NCBI RefSeq assembly: GCF_003144245.1
Contig: NW_020289975.1
Coordinates: forward strand, 2,561,496-2,625,495
DNA length: 64,000 nt
Direction of reading: 5' to 3'
Origin: Jaminaea rosea
Lineage: Eukaryota; Basidiomycota; Exobasidiomycetes; Microstromatales
Of the stretch, positions 34,033 to 43,751 are shown in pieces (the first letter of the stretch is position 1; each line of letters begins with the position of its first letter). The notes under the pieces were generated by a model that did not search any database, had not been told where the DNA came from, and worked only from the letters and a program-made list of their open reading frames with translations. Made by a program: the position numbers and the translations under genes.

Positions 34033-36033
34033 TCACATCTGCATCTCCGCATCCTCGATCAAGTACTCAGTCCTCCTCGCCATCTGTTGGCGCCCGTACG
34101 GCAAGGCTCCGCGACCAGCCCAAGCTCCGTCCGTCAGTCCCATGAATTGGGCCGCAGCTGCCGCATCAGCAGCACCGGATGCGCCCGCCGCCGTGGCACT
34201 GGATCCGCCACTGACGCTGGCCACGATCGCCTCCCCAGCTCTTGCGAGCCCGTACCTACTTCCACCCACACCGGCCGCCCGACCCCGTGCTTCAGCAACC
34301 GCCTCGCTGACCTCCCCCTCCAAGTCAAGCAGCGCGCTCAATAACCTGCCCGCGTGAACCTCGAGGCTCTGCACGTGAAATTTCATCTCCATGCGATGCG
34401 TTGAGTTCAGGTGCGAATAGGCTGTTGAGCTGCCAAGGTAGGCGTGAGAGTAGGAGGAGAGGAGCGCGGGGTGCGCAGAGCCGCTGCTGCTAGAGGACTC
34501 GGGAGAAGTAGGCCCTGGATGCGGCTGGATCACCGCTTGACAGGAGGCGTTGTCGACCTCGAGCTTGCGTAGCGAAGGCCATTGCGAGGATTGCTCTATG
34601 CCTTGCTCCGGGTGCCGAGACGGTCCAGCCAGATTAATGGCGCCGAAAGTGCTGAGGACTTCGGGCGTAACGGACGTCTGCCATAGCGCAGCTTGATACG
34701 AAGAGCCGGGTAGATTCGTGCTCGAAGAAGCTTCCGTAGCGGCAGTCGAGGGCGCGTAGAACCAATCTCGATACACTCTGTCGAGTCCCTCTGCCACTCG
34801 CTTCTGAAAGCGTAGGGTTTGCGAGTAGCCCGAATCGTACGACGCAGGCGCCGAACCTGGAGTTGACGAGGGATAGCCAGCCCTGGACCGGGTCGTGCTC
34901 CCTATCTGCTTCTTGCTTCTAATAGTCAAGCTCAAGATCCACGTCTCGAAGGAATCCAGAGGATCGAGCTGCATCTTGTAGGTAGGCTGCTGGTACGGCC
35001 CTTTGCCCCGAGAAGCTTCAGGCGGAGCCGTTCCTGACCCTCTTGCTCTTGATCTGCTTCGCATGGAAGAGGGAGACGTGCCTCCTCCAACTTGCGAGGA
35101 GACTGGCGCTCCCCAATCGTAGGCGCTCGCTACGGGGAAGAGGTCGTCTATCCCTGCCTCGGGGATCGAGGCGTCAGAGGAGAAGTCACCGCGGTTGGCC
35201 TGCGGCTCCAAGGTCGAGTTGCGTGATGAGGAGGCTCCCCCAACTGGTTGAGCGTCACGATGGTCCAGCGGCGCAGCAACGAATGTGAAACCCTCGCTGC
35301 GACTCGCACTGCGTGATCTCGCCACTACGGAGCTGGAATGATGCTCCTCTCTCAATCGTCCCAGCAACGAAGGATGCACACCGCGCTGCATGGCCACTTC
35401 CTCTACGCTCTTGGGCGGCGCAGGCGGACCCCTCGATGAAGCTCGCGAGACCGGTTGACTGCCCTGCTGCTTCTCATCCTGGCTACTCTGCGCGGCGGGC
35501 GGCACAAAGACAAAGTTGGCGATGGTCGAGAAGACGCCGCCTGGCATCGAGTTGGTGACCCCAAAATGCGAAAAGAACAAGGAGTGTTTGCTCACGACCG
35601 TATCGATTGGTCGCTGGGCCTCGAAGATGAGCTGGGTGCGGGGCTCACGACCCTCCAGGCCACTGGTGCCGGCTACCAGGGCGAGGAGCTCGCGACGTAT
35701 ATGCGCATCGATGAGGGCGTGCCAGTAGCGATTGGTGCGGGCCAGGCCCTTGGATAGGGCGCGGATTGACAAGCACGAGAGGACGTGACACTGTAGTTCC
35801 ATAGGAAGGCTGGCGAGGAGAGGAAAGCCTTGCAGCTTGGAAGAGGAGGGGACGGCGGCGGTCGCAGCGCCGGCGGTGAAGTTGGCCATCTTGGCAAGTC
35901 GAGTACGAGAGGGCGAGGATGAGGTATTGCGCTTCTTGTCGAGTGGCGAGCGGATGGCGTCTCTAATCTTATGGCACGCCTTGAGGATACGAGAGCTGAC
36001 TTTGTTGCGAGTACGAGCTCTGCTAGAGGGCAT
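34033..36033 (-). CDS. F-box protein
   Basis: Single exon, 666 aa from the ATG at 36033. The frame is open further upstream but without an ATG. An alternative start at 35889 (MANFTAG) would remove a basic 48-residue head. An F-box lies near residues 70-115 (FPLLASLPMELQCHVLSCLS, then RTNRYWHALIDAHI), so it probably recruits a substrate to an SCF ubiquitin ligase. The rest has a possible beta-rich segment (LDSFETWILSLTIRSKK, about 360-380) between Ser-rich disordered stretches. A C-terminal region (MEMKFHVQSLEVHAG) ends in an Ala-rich tail. No WD40 or LRR repeats are visible, so the substrate-binding part is unassigned. It converges closely with the hydroxylase gene (about 110 bp). Confidence 0.75.
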   Translation of the reverse strand: MPSSRARTRNKVSSRILKACHKIRDAIRSPLDKKRNTSSSPSRTRLAKMANFTAGAATAAVPSSSKLQGFPLLASLPMELQCHVLSCLSIRALSKGLARTNRYWHALIDAHIRRELLALVAGTSGLEGREPRTQLIFEAQRPIDTVVSKHSLFFSHFGVTNSMPGGVFSTIANFVFVPPAAQSSQDEKQQGSQPVSRASSRGPPAPPKSVEEVAMQRGVHPSLLGRLREEHHSSSVVARSRSASRSEGFTFVAAPLDHRDAQPVGGASSSRNSTLEPQANRGDFSSDASIPEAGIDDLFPVASAYDWGAPVSSQVGGGTSPSSMRSRSRARGSGTAPPEASRGKGPYQQPTYKMQLDPLDSFETWILSLTIRSKKQIGSTTRSRAGYPSSTPGSAPASYDSGYSQTLRFQKRVAEGLDRVYRDWFYAPSTAATEASSSTNLPGSSYQAALWQTSVTPEVLSTFGAINLAGPSRHPEQGIEQSSQWPSLRKLEVDNASCQAVIQPHPGPTSPESSSSSGSAHPALLSSYSHAYLGSSTAYSHLNSTHRMEMKFHVQSLEVHAGRLLSALLDLEGEVSEAVAEARGRAAGVGGSRYGLARAGEAIVASVSGGSSATAAGASGAADAAAAAQFMGLTDGAWAGRGALPYGRQQMARRTEYLIEDAEMQM

Positions 36034-36340
36034 AGCCCTCTCTACGGAGTCACGATGACGGTGCAAAATAAAGCGGTGTACAATGTACGGAGCAGGATGA
36101 GCGTGGTTATAGCGGCAAAGAGGCAACACGGCCCGCTCTCTCGCAGCGGCCTGCCGTACGGCCCGAGGCGGCTGAACGGAAATCGATGGGCCCGTGCACC
36201 CCCGCTGGGCCGGATCGGGGACGACATCTGCGACGGCGTGTCGGGAGGCGTGAATGCCGTGGCCAGGATAGAATGACCACGCTCACTCTCGTTGCGGTGT
36301 CCCGGTCGAGAGTTGATGAACACAATGTCGATGATGATAG

Positions 36341-36763
36341 TCAAATTGCTTGTCCGCAGGAGAGAAGACGACAGCGGCGATGAGGACGATGCCTTCCGAG
36401 GACGCGAAAGTGGAGCAAGACGAGAGAGAGTGTGAGGAAATGGATGAGTCTGACCGGTGTCTGCGAGAGGGCGAGAATGAACGGAGCAAGGTGTAGTAAT
36501 ACAGATGATCGGCGAGAAAGGAGAACGATAGCCTTGAGAAGCAGGGAGAGGAGCGAAGACAATAGCGCGAGAGCTAACGAAGCTCTCCAGGAGAGGAGGG
36601 GGAAATGGAGACGTCTATGAAGTGGAAGAGAAGGAGATAGGAGGGGTAGCCAACGCTTGCGAGTCCCAGAGGTAGCTGATGCGATCAAGAGAAAGGATGC
36701 GAGAAGTCGCGTCGAAATGAGGCCGAGCAGTGAGGAACGAGAGAGAGCTCCAGTGATGCTCAT
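36341..36763 (-). CDS. Doubtful small hydrophobic protein
   Basis: An ATG-started frame of 140 codons lies between the F-box gene and the 322-aa protein gene, all on the minus strand. It is Leu/Ser/Arg-rich with three or four hydrophobic stretches (LLASFLLIASATS near the N-terminus; LALALLSSLLSLLLKAIVLL near the middle). No family is recognised. The minus strand here is CT-rich, and such tracts readily give Leu/Ser-rich frames by chance, so this may be only leader or 3' sequence. If real, it would be a small membrane protein. Confidence 0.25.
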   Translation of the reverse strand: MSITGALSRSSLLGLISTRLLASFLLIASATSGTRKRWLPLLSPSLPLHRRLHFPLLSWRASLALALLSSLLSLLLKAIVLLSRRSSVLLHLAPFILALSQTPVRLIHFLTLSLVLLHFRVLGRHRPHRRCRLLSCGQAI

Positions 36764-36908
36764 GATGTAGGTAGGGTAGGTAGCGCGCGTTTGCGGATCC
36801 GTCGTGTATGGCGAGACGTAGCTTAAGAGAAGAGTCGGGCGGGTTGCAGCGGGACTACAGTGGCTTGAAATGCTACAGTAATGCTGCTTCCTGAGGTCCC
36901 AAGTCTCA

Positions 36909-37877
36909 TCAGAGAGCAGGAGGAGCCAAATGGTCTGGGTGAATCAGGAAGTTGCTATCATCGTCGCTTTGCATATTGAAGTCGTACGATGTCGAGGAGC
37001 CGTGGGCCTTGTCTGCAGAGATAGGGCTGAAGGCCATGAGGTGCGTAGGCGTGATAGCCTTGGGCGTGGCTGGACCCTCGGAGCAGGCTGGCGATGGAGA
37101 CTCGCCGTGATCGAAGCGACGAAGACCAAAGTACGAATCGTCGTCGGCACTGTCGTTTTGCAAGACTTCCATGTCCTCTTGGCTGCCGCCGGCGTTGAGA
37201 GCCGTCATGTTGAAAGCGAGGGGAGACATGCCTGAGCGACGCGCCTTGCCGTGCTTGGAAGCGTGGCTGGCCTGAGAGGGCGACGCAGCCATGGCCGCGC
37301 CCCCTTGCGCTACCATTGCAGCTGTTGCCTCTGCCTGACGACGCTGCTCGCGATGAGCGGCGAAAGACGACGTAGTAGCTGGCCAGCCGCTGGAGAAGAG
37401 AAGACCGTCGGAGCCCTCTGCCTCGATGCGGGCATCAAAGGCGCGACATTGCTCATCATACTCCTTCTGCGTCGCGACAGGCGTTGAGTAGCTGCGCATC
37501 ATGCCAGACGCCTGAAGAGTGCGCATTTTCGCCGACTTGGTAGCCTTGACTGTGGACGACGTCGTGGGACGCTGATGGTCGTCAGGGCGTGGCGTGCGCA
37601 GACCGTCCTCCTTCTCGCGGGCGTTGCGGGCAGAGAGCTCCTCGCTGGTAGGGGCGGGAGGCAAAGGAAGAAAGGGCGACAATGGCGCGAGCCCACCTCG
37701 AGGAGGAAGACGAGAGGTAGCCTTGCGTGGACGCGTGCCTTGGCCGAGGTCGCGTGATCCTTCGTCTGAAGGTGGATTGTAAAGAGGACCCATCTCAGAG
37801 ATGGCGCGAGACTGGAGCCTGGGTCGAGTCGGCTGCTTGGCCGTCTGCCTGGTACTCATAGGGGCGATGGTGGTCAT
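36909..37877 (-). CDS. Disordered Ser/Pro-rich protein of unknown function
   Basis: Single exon, 322 aa from the ATG at 37877. The N-terminal half is basic and Pro-rich. The most ordered segment is about residues 125-185 (MMRSYSTPVATQKEYDEQCR followed by AFDARIEAEGSDG and a helical HREQRRQAEATAAM). The C-terminal half has acidic patches and several Ser-Pro sites, which suggests phosphoregulation. An RxxL motif (RPRLQS) lies near residue 20, which could act as a destruction box, but there is no other evidence for a cell-cycle role. No family is recognised. Confidence 0.6.
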   Translation of the reverse strand: MTTIAPMSTRQTAKQPTRPRLQSRAISEMGPLYNPPSDEGSRDLGQGTRPRKATSRLPPRGGLAPLSPFLPLPPAPTSEELSARNAREKEDGLRTPRPDDHQRPTTSSTVKATKSAKMRTLQASGMMRSYSTPVATQKEYDEQCRAFDARIEAEGSDGLLFSSGWPATTSSFAAHREQRRQAEATAAMVAQGGAAMAASPSQASHASKHGKARRSGMSPLAFNMTALNAGGSQEDMEVLQNDSADDDSYFGLRRFDHGESPSPACSEGPATPKAITPTHLMAFSPISADKAHGSSTSYDFNMQSDDDSNFLIHPDHLAPPAL

Positions 37878-40673
37878 GCTGGCGCCTTATGAGGGATGAT
37901 GCTCAGGACGAAGACGGTTGCCGTCTTGATCGTGGTGTCAGGGTTGATAGGAGGAAACAGCGGCGGAGGTGGACCTTTGTCCGGGAAGCGCAAGTCTTGG
38001 ACGGGAGCGGACGACGCCGGGCCTTTCTTTTGTTGGTTGGTGCCGAAGGCTGAATGAGGCTGGCGACGGCGGGCTGCGAGGGCAGGGGGCAATCACGGCG
38101 GCCGACGGCTCTTTGATGATTGTCAAGAGCGGCACTTTGAAGGATTCAATGTCCCTTGATCCCGAATGTCCGCTGCCAATGTCAGTGAAAAGGACCTGTC
38201 AAGGAGATGGCGTGCGCGAGAGACGAGAGAGCTTGGTGGGTGGTGCAAAATGAGGCACCGGTGTGGAATAGGTGAGGCCGAACAAAGGAAGAAGGACGCT
38301 GTAGTGAGGCTAAAGACGGGAACGCCCTTGATAATTAGCCAGCGATCCGACTCGGAGGCGGCGAGCTCTGTTTAGCAAACCGCCGTTGTTGAGTTCAACC
38401 AGCGAGGGGGCGTCGAGAAGAGACGACGATGATGGCCGATGAAGCCGCTGAAGCCGCTGGACGCTCTTTCCCGCACGAGGGGGGCCGAGGCAGATGGGAT
38501 GAGGCGGAGTGTCGATCGTCGTGGCTCTCAGAGAGAATTGAGGAGGCGACTGGGAAAAAGGGGGCGGGCAGTTGCAGGAGGGCGGAGGAACAGCAGGAGG
38601 AGGACGGAGAGGGTATTAACGGGGCAGTTGATGTAAGATAGAGTAGAGGTGAGGGCGAAAAGGAGTTGACGAATGCGATGCAAATGTTGAAGGTGATGGT
38701 GACGAGGAGAGAAGGCAAGAGGGACAGAGGAGGTTGCTACTGAGTGGACTTCGTAGTCTGGAGCGAGACAAAGCGGGGGGGCCAGTCTGAGCCACTCGCT
38801 CGGCAAAGGGCGCGGAGGTAGTTGGGCAGGCGAGCGAGCGAGCAGGGCACGCAAGGCGGGGAGGCGCAGGCAGGCTTGACGAGTCTTAGTCGCAACAGGC
38901 GCGGAGGATTCAAGGGGCCCTCAGTCAGCGGGAAGCTGCTCCTACGCCTCCTCACGACAGGTGGCCGCCTTCACGGGTCGTCATGTCAAGCGAGAAAAAG
39001 GAGGGACGTGCTTCGGCGCTTCGAGACGCAGCTTGCTCTCACCTCCAGGATCATGTCGTCGCCTAGCAGCAGTCTTAGCGATACGGGGCTGCGGGACTCA
39101 GACGGACGCCCAATGCTAAATGCTGCCGGAGACTGAGATCAGGGACGAGGGACGGGCGCGCCTGGCACTTGGGCCAACGCTAACCAAGTGACGCTCAAGC
39201 TTCGTTCTTCTTCGAGCTTGCTTTCACTTCCCATAATCGGCCGCCCTGTATCTCTCACATCAGGCCCCGGAAGCCGGCAAACGGGACGACTCTGTCTTGC
39301 CTGCGACGGCCTAAGACGCCATGATCACTCGTCGACGTAAATGGGCAACAAGCCACCCACCAAGAAGAAGGAGCCGGCAAGGCGGGCAGCAAGACGCGCG
39401 GCGCGCTCTTACGAGGTGGCTGATACTGGACCCTCGCACCTCGATGCACCCTCGCACGCACGCACCATCGTGTTGGAGCTCGGTCGGGCCCCGACTTGTG
39501 CTTCAACGCTCCGGTGGCGCTTGGGAGCGGCCAAAATCGAGTCGAGACGAGAGGCCACCACGCCCGCAATGCAACACCAACGGGGCGGGCGGCAATGACG
39601 GCCGTGCAGCGTGCGAACTTGGTCACCTTTGCGAGGAGCGACGACTACGTTTGGACCCGACGTTCCCACAAGAATGAAGCCGAGAATAAGCCCTCATGAA
39701 AAGCTACGAAATGCAAGACGCTTGCGTTCTCTCGAGGGCGGAATGCTTGCACGAAGGTTGCGAGAAGGTCGGCTGCGTCAATGATCCCGTCCGTCTTCGT
39801 CTGGGTGTTCCTCTTTTCGCCTCACGTTAGCTTCTTCTGGCGACGTGTCCACGCGCAAGGGGGAGGAGATGCACGAGCGTGGGCAAGATTATCAAGCTAC
39901 GGCGCTGTCTGCGATGTCTGCACGCAACCCAACGCACCGGTTCGCAGAGGTATTAGTTTCATCTGCTGGCGCACTGCTCTGCACGCACTCAGATTGAATG
40001 GAGTGAAATTGAGAGACAAACGGCGTCTCGTGCAGACCTTGGAAGGAGGTGGGCGAGGGGTCTTGCCTGCCTGCAAGGGTAAAGAGACAGCCGCTTCGAT
40101 CATTTGTATGGACCCTGCGATTTACGGAGTCGCATGATCGCGTCGGGGCGAGCGAGAGACCCTTGCTTCCTTCTCACTTAGGGAATCACAAACTGCTCTA
40201 TCCTCGCCGCTCCCGTCGCACCCGCTGCTGCTGATCTCGAATCATTGTCCCGAGGAGTCCGACACCTCGACGTGTGAACTGTGAAGCTGGCATGTAGAAG
40301 ACGGGCAAAGCGGGACGTTGTTCACCCTGCCATCCGACGCCAGACGTGCGGAACTCGCTCACACTCGCTGCTCACGGCCCATTGCTGCTGTCGACGCTGA
40401 TGCATTATGGAGTGGTGTGTACCTGATACGAATCCTTCATCCACCCTGACTACCCCACACTTCCTCTCTCCTTCCCCTCCTGTTCTGCTTTCCCCCATAC
40501 AATTGCTGATGACACTAAGAAAGAACCGGGGAATGTGTGCGTGATAAAGATGCGCCGGGTGAAGGGAACGAAGGGAGGGACAGAGCCACTGGCGCTGAGA
40601 TGCTGGAGATGAAGAAGATGGTGATGATGTTGAAAGAGAACGGATCATTTGCTGGTGTGCTATCGCCGCTTCT
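37878..40673. other. Gene-poor region upstream of the 322-aa protein gene and downstream of HSP60
   Basis: About 2.8 kb holds the minus-strand promoter of the disordered protein gene and the HSP60 3' region. Plus-strand frames at 39321-39677 and 39781-40137 (the latter 118 codons from an ATG) show no family features and weak codon bias. No repeat, RNA gene or mobile element is recognised. Confidence 0.35.
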
Positions 40674-41655
40674 TTACATCATTCCCCCCATCCCGCCCAT
40701 CCCACCCATTCCACCCATTCCACCCATGCCGCCAGGTCCGCCAGGGCCCTTCTCCTCCGGCGCCTCAACGACGCACGCTTCGGACGTGGTCAGGAGCGAC
40801 GAGACGGAGATGGCCGAGGTCAAGCTGGATCGCACGACCTTGAGCGGGTCGAGGATACCGGCGTCGATCATATTGGTGTATTGGCCCACGCTGGCATCAT
40901 ATCCGTAGGCAAAGTCGTTGGTGCTCTCGAGCAGCCTGCCGACGACGACGGAGCCCTCCTCACCTGCGTTCTCGACAATGGTGCGGGCAGGGCGGGTGAG
41001 AGCGGCACGGAGGATAGAGACACCGAGCTGCTGGTCAAAGTTGGCCGTCTTGACCGAGTCGAGGGCAGCCGTCGCCTTGAGAAGGGCGACACCACCACCG
41101 GGGACGATGCCTTCCTCGACAGCAGCGCGGGTAGCGCAGAGAGCGTCATCGTAGCGGTCCTTCTTCTCTCCGACCTCGACCTCGGAGCTGCCACCGACCT
41201 TGATGACGGCTACACCACCCGAGAGCTTAGCGAGGCGCTCTTGGAGCTTGGTGCGATCGTACTCGGAGGTAGTGTTGTCGTTGATGGCCGAGCGAATCTG
41301 CTCGCAGCGGGCCTGGAGCGAGTCCTTGTCGCCGTTGCCATTGAGGAAGATGGTGTCCTCCTTGGTGATGGTGACGGACCCGGTGCTGCCGAGGAGGTCA
41401 GGGGTGGCCTGCTCGAGCTTCGTCTCGAGCTCGTCGGAGAAGACCTGGCCACCAGTGAGGATGGCGAGGTCGCCCAGGATGGACTTGCGGTTGTCACCGA
41501 AGCCGGGGGCCTTGACGGCGCAGACCTGCAGCTGGCCACGCAGCTTGTTGAGGATGCAGGCGGCGAGGGCCTCACCGTCGATGTCCTCGGCAATGATCAG
41601 CAGGGGGCGGCGGCCCTGAGCTGCGGCCTCAAGCGAAGGAAGGATATCCTGGAGA

Positions 41656-41686
<31 letters not shown>

Positions 41687-42544
41687 GAGGGTTCTCGAAC
41701 TCGCATTTCTGAGTCTTGACGTCAGTGATGAAGTAGGGCGAGATGTAGCCGCGGTCGAATCGCATGCCCTCAGTGATCTCGATCTCGTCCTCGAGAGTGC
41801 GGCCTTCCTTGACGGTGATGACGCCCTCCTTGCCAACCTTCTCCATGGCAGTGGCAATGAGCTCACCAACGTGCTTGTCGCTGTTGGCCGAGATGGTGGC
41901 GACCTGGGCAATCTCGTCGGACGTGGTTACGGGCTTCTTGTTGGCCTCGAGGAAGGCGATGACGGCTTCAGCTGCGGCCTGAGTTCCCCTGCGCAGGTCC
42001 ATGGGGTTGCATCCCGCAGCGACGTTCTTGACGCCCTCTGCGAAGATGGCGCGGGCGAGGACCGTAGCCGTCGTGGTACCATCACCAGCCGTCTCGTTGG
42101 ACTTGTTGGCAACGTCCTGGACGAGGCGAGCACCGAGATTCTCAAACTTGTCCTTGAGAGTGATAGCCTTGGCTACAGTAACACCGTCCTTGGTAATCTT
42201 GGGTCCACCGAAGGCTGCGCGGGCGAGGGGTGGAGAAGGAATGAGGATCAGAAGGGGACCAACTATAGTGCGATTGCTGCGCCACACTCACCCTGCTCGA
42301 TGATGACGTTGCGTCCCTTGGGTCCAAGAGTGACCGAGACGGCGTTTGCGAGAAGGTTGACACCAGCAAGCATAGCCTGACGTCCGTCATTGGAGAACTT
42401 GACCTCCTTGTGAGCTCCCACAGGTCGACTTGAGCTGAAGCTCCTCGCTGACGAAGCCGCCGAGGCAGCTGCGAGGGTCTGGCGCAGCGACACGGAGCGA
42501 GTTGCTGCCGGTGATGACGATGATGCGGCTCGCAGAAGTGACAT
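40674..42544 (-). CDS. HSP60: Mitochondrial chaperonin HSP60 (GroEL type)
   Basis: Model: complement join of 42544-42292 and 42214-40674, giving 597 aa. It forms the mitochondrial matrix chaperonin with Hsp10. The first about 50 residues are Ser/Ala/Arg-rich without acidic residues (a presequence). The GroEL core follows: [20 protein letters not shown] across the intron, the ATP-binding [15 protein letters not shown], and the C-terminal GGM repeats typical of the family. The intron is 42215-42291 (77 nt). The same frame stays open upstream to another ATG at 42817, which would add 91 Arg-rich residues. I prefer 42544 because a normal presequence begins there. It is transcribed away from HSP10, which lies head to head. 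Confidence 0.95.
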
Positions 42545-42980
42545 GGCGGGCGTGAACGTGAGTGATGGTGAGAAGGAAAGAATGGAAGGATTGCGTCGTC
42601 GCAGTCGCAGTCGCAGTCGCAGTCGCACCAGACTGGAGGACGTCAGTCGTCGTTGGATCAGTCGGCCCTTCCCCGGCTGACAGACAGAACTGCAGACTGC
42701 TTGCGCTCGACTCTTCTCGCTCTTTGGCCTAGGCCGCTTTCTCAGGCCCGCTCGACACAAAAGTTGGCAAAAGTCGTCGGACTGGCGCTTCGACGAGCTT
42801 CGGGCGGCGAGGGCCATTGTGGGCGGGCGGACAGGCCGGCCGGTGGCTGCCTGTGAGCAAGCTCTCTCTCCGCCCTGGCTTCGCAGTCTTGCAGCCTCGC
42901 AGCATCGTGGACGACGTCGACGTCGACGTTGATTCTTCCCATCTCACCACTACCAGTGAACGAGCAGCAGCAGCTCCACA
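42545..42980. promoter_or_regulatory. Shared divergent HSP60/HSP10 promoter region
   Basis: These 436 bp separate the two chaperonin starts. A degenerate three-unit heat-shock element lies at 42788-42802 (CTTCGACGAGCTTCG: two perfect TTC units flanking an imperfect middle unit). A palindromic ACGTCG tandem (about 42911-42930) sits 50-70 bp before the HSP10 ATG. A hexamer repeat lies in the HSP60 leader. No TATA box is seen. Joint heat-shock control is an inference from gene pairing and family knowledge. Confidence 0.5.
42598..42627. repeat. GTCGCA hexanucleotide tandem repeat in HSP60 leader
   Basis: Five perfect copies of GTCGCA, about 55-85 bp upstream of the HSP60 ATG. In the upstream-extended frame it would encode alternating Arg and Leu. 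Confidence 0.9.
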
Positions 42981-43751
42981 ATGGTGAGACGGCGGCAGAC
43001 GCTCAGGTAGATGGCAGTTACTCCGCTGAGACCTAACGTCATGTTGCGCCCACCCCGCGTCAGGCCTCGTCAACGATTCGCTCAATCACCAGCGTCAAGC
43101 CGCTCCTGGACCGAGTCCTTCTCCAGCGCTTCAAGCCGGAGACCAAGACGTCTTCGGTGAGTGCGAAAGAGGGATTCAAGTAGCCGCATACCGTCATCAA
43201 TGACTAATGTCCTCTTGCTTGCATCTGTGCCAGGGCCTCTTCCTCCCCTCATCAGCCACCTCGTCGCCCCTCCCCGAGGCTAGCGTCATTGCGACTGGCC
43301 CTGGCGCCCCGAACAAGGACGGTGTCATCCAGCCTCTCTCGGTCAAGACCGGTGACAAGGTTCTGCTCCCCAGCTGGGGCGGTCAGAGCATCAAGGTCGG
43401 AGATGAGGTGAGTAGGCGCACGGCCGAGTGGACTGGGGGGAGCGTTGCCACGCTGCGAGGTAGTCGCCGTCTGCCAGAGAGTCCGATGGCTACAAAGGGC
43501 CTGGAGCAGCTGCTGCAAGGCGCCCCTACGAGCTTGTAGCTCTCTGCAACGTAGCAGCTGCGACCTGATTGGCTGCAGACAGGCTGTGGTGGCGCAGACG
43601 TATCCAGACTCTCCGCCGCAGGCCTCTTCGCATAGGTCGCCACTGCCTTCTACATCAGCTTGCTGACCCCTCATCGCCGCTTTCGCCTCGCCAGGAGTAC
43701 CTCCTCGTCAAGGACAGCGAGATCCTGGCAAAGATCAACGAGAGCGCTTAA
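42981..43751 (+). CDS. HSP10: Mitochondrial co-chaperonin HSP10 (GroES type)
   Basis: Model: join of 42981-42983, 43064-43156, 43234-43407 and 43695-43751, giving 108 aa, the usual size. The first coding exon is only the ATG, followed directly by a GTGAGA donor. The family sequence resumes at the second exon (SVKPLLDRVLLQRFKPETKTSSG), which has no ATG of its own before an in-frame stop upstream. The mobile-loop region, the VIATGPGAPNKDG turn, KVGDEYLL and the ending EILAKI are all in place. It caps the Hsp60 ring in mitochondria. Introns are 80, 77 and 287 nt; the last is well above the local norm. Upstream it shares a promoter region with HSP60. Confidence 0.93.

Noticed and set aside
40881-42380. 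499-codon open frame on plus opposite HSP60
   Set aside because: Antisense shadow of HSP60 caused by its codon bias.
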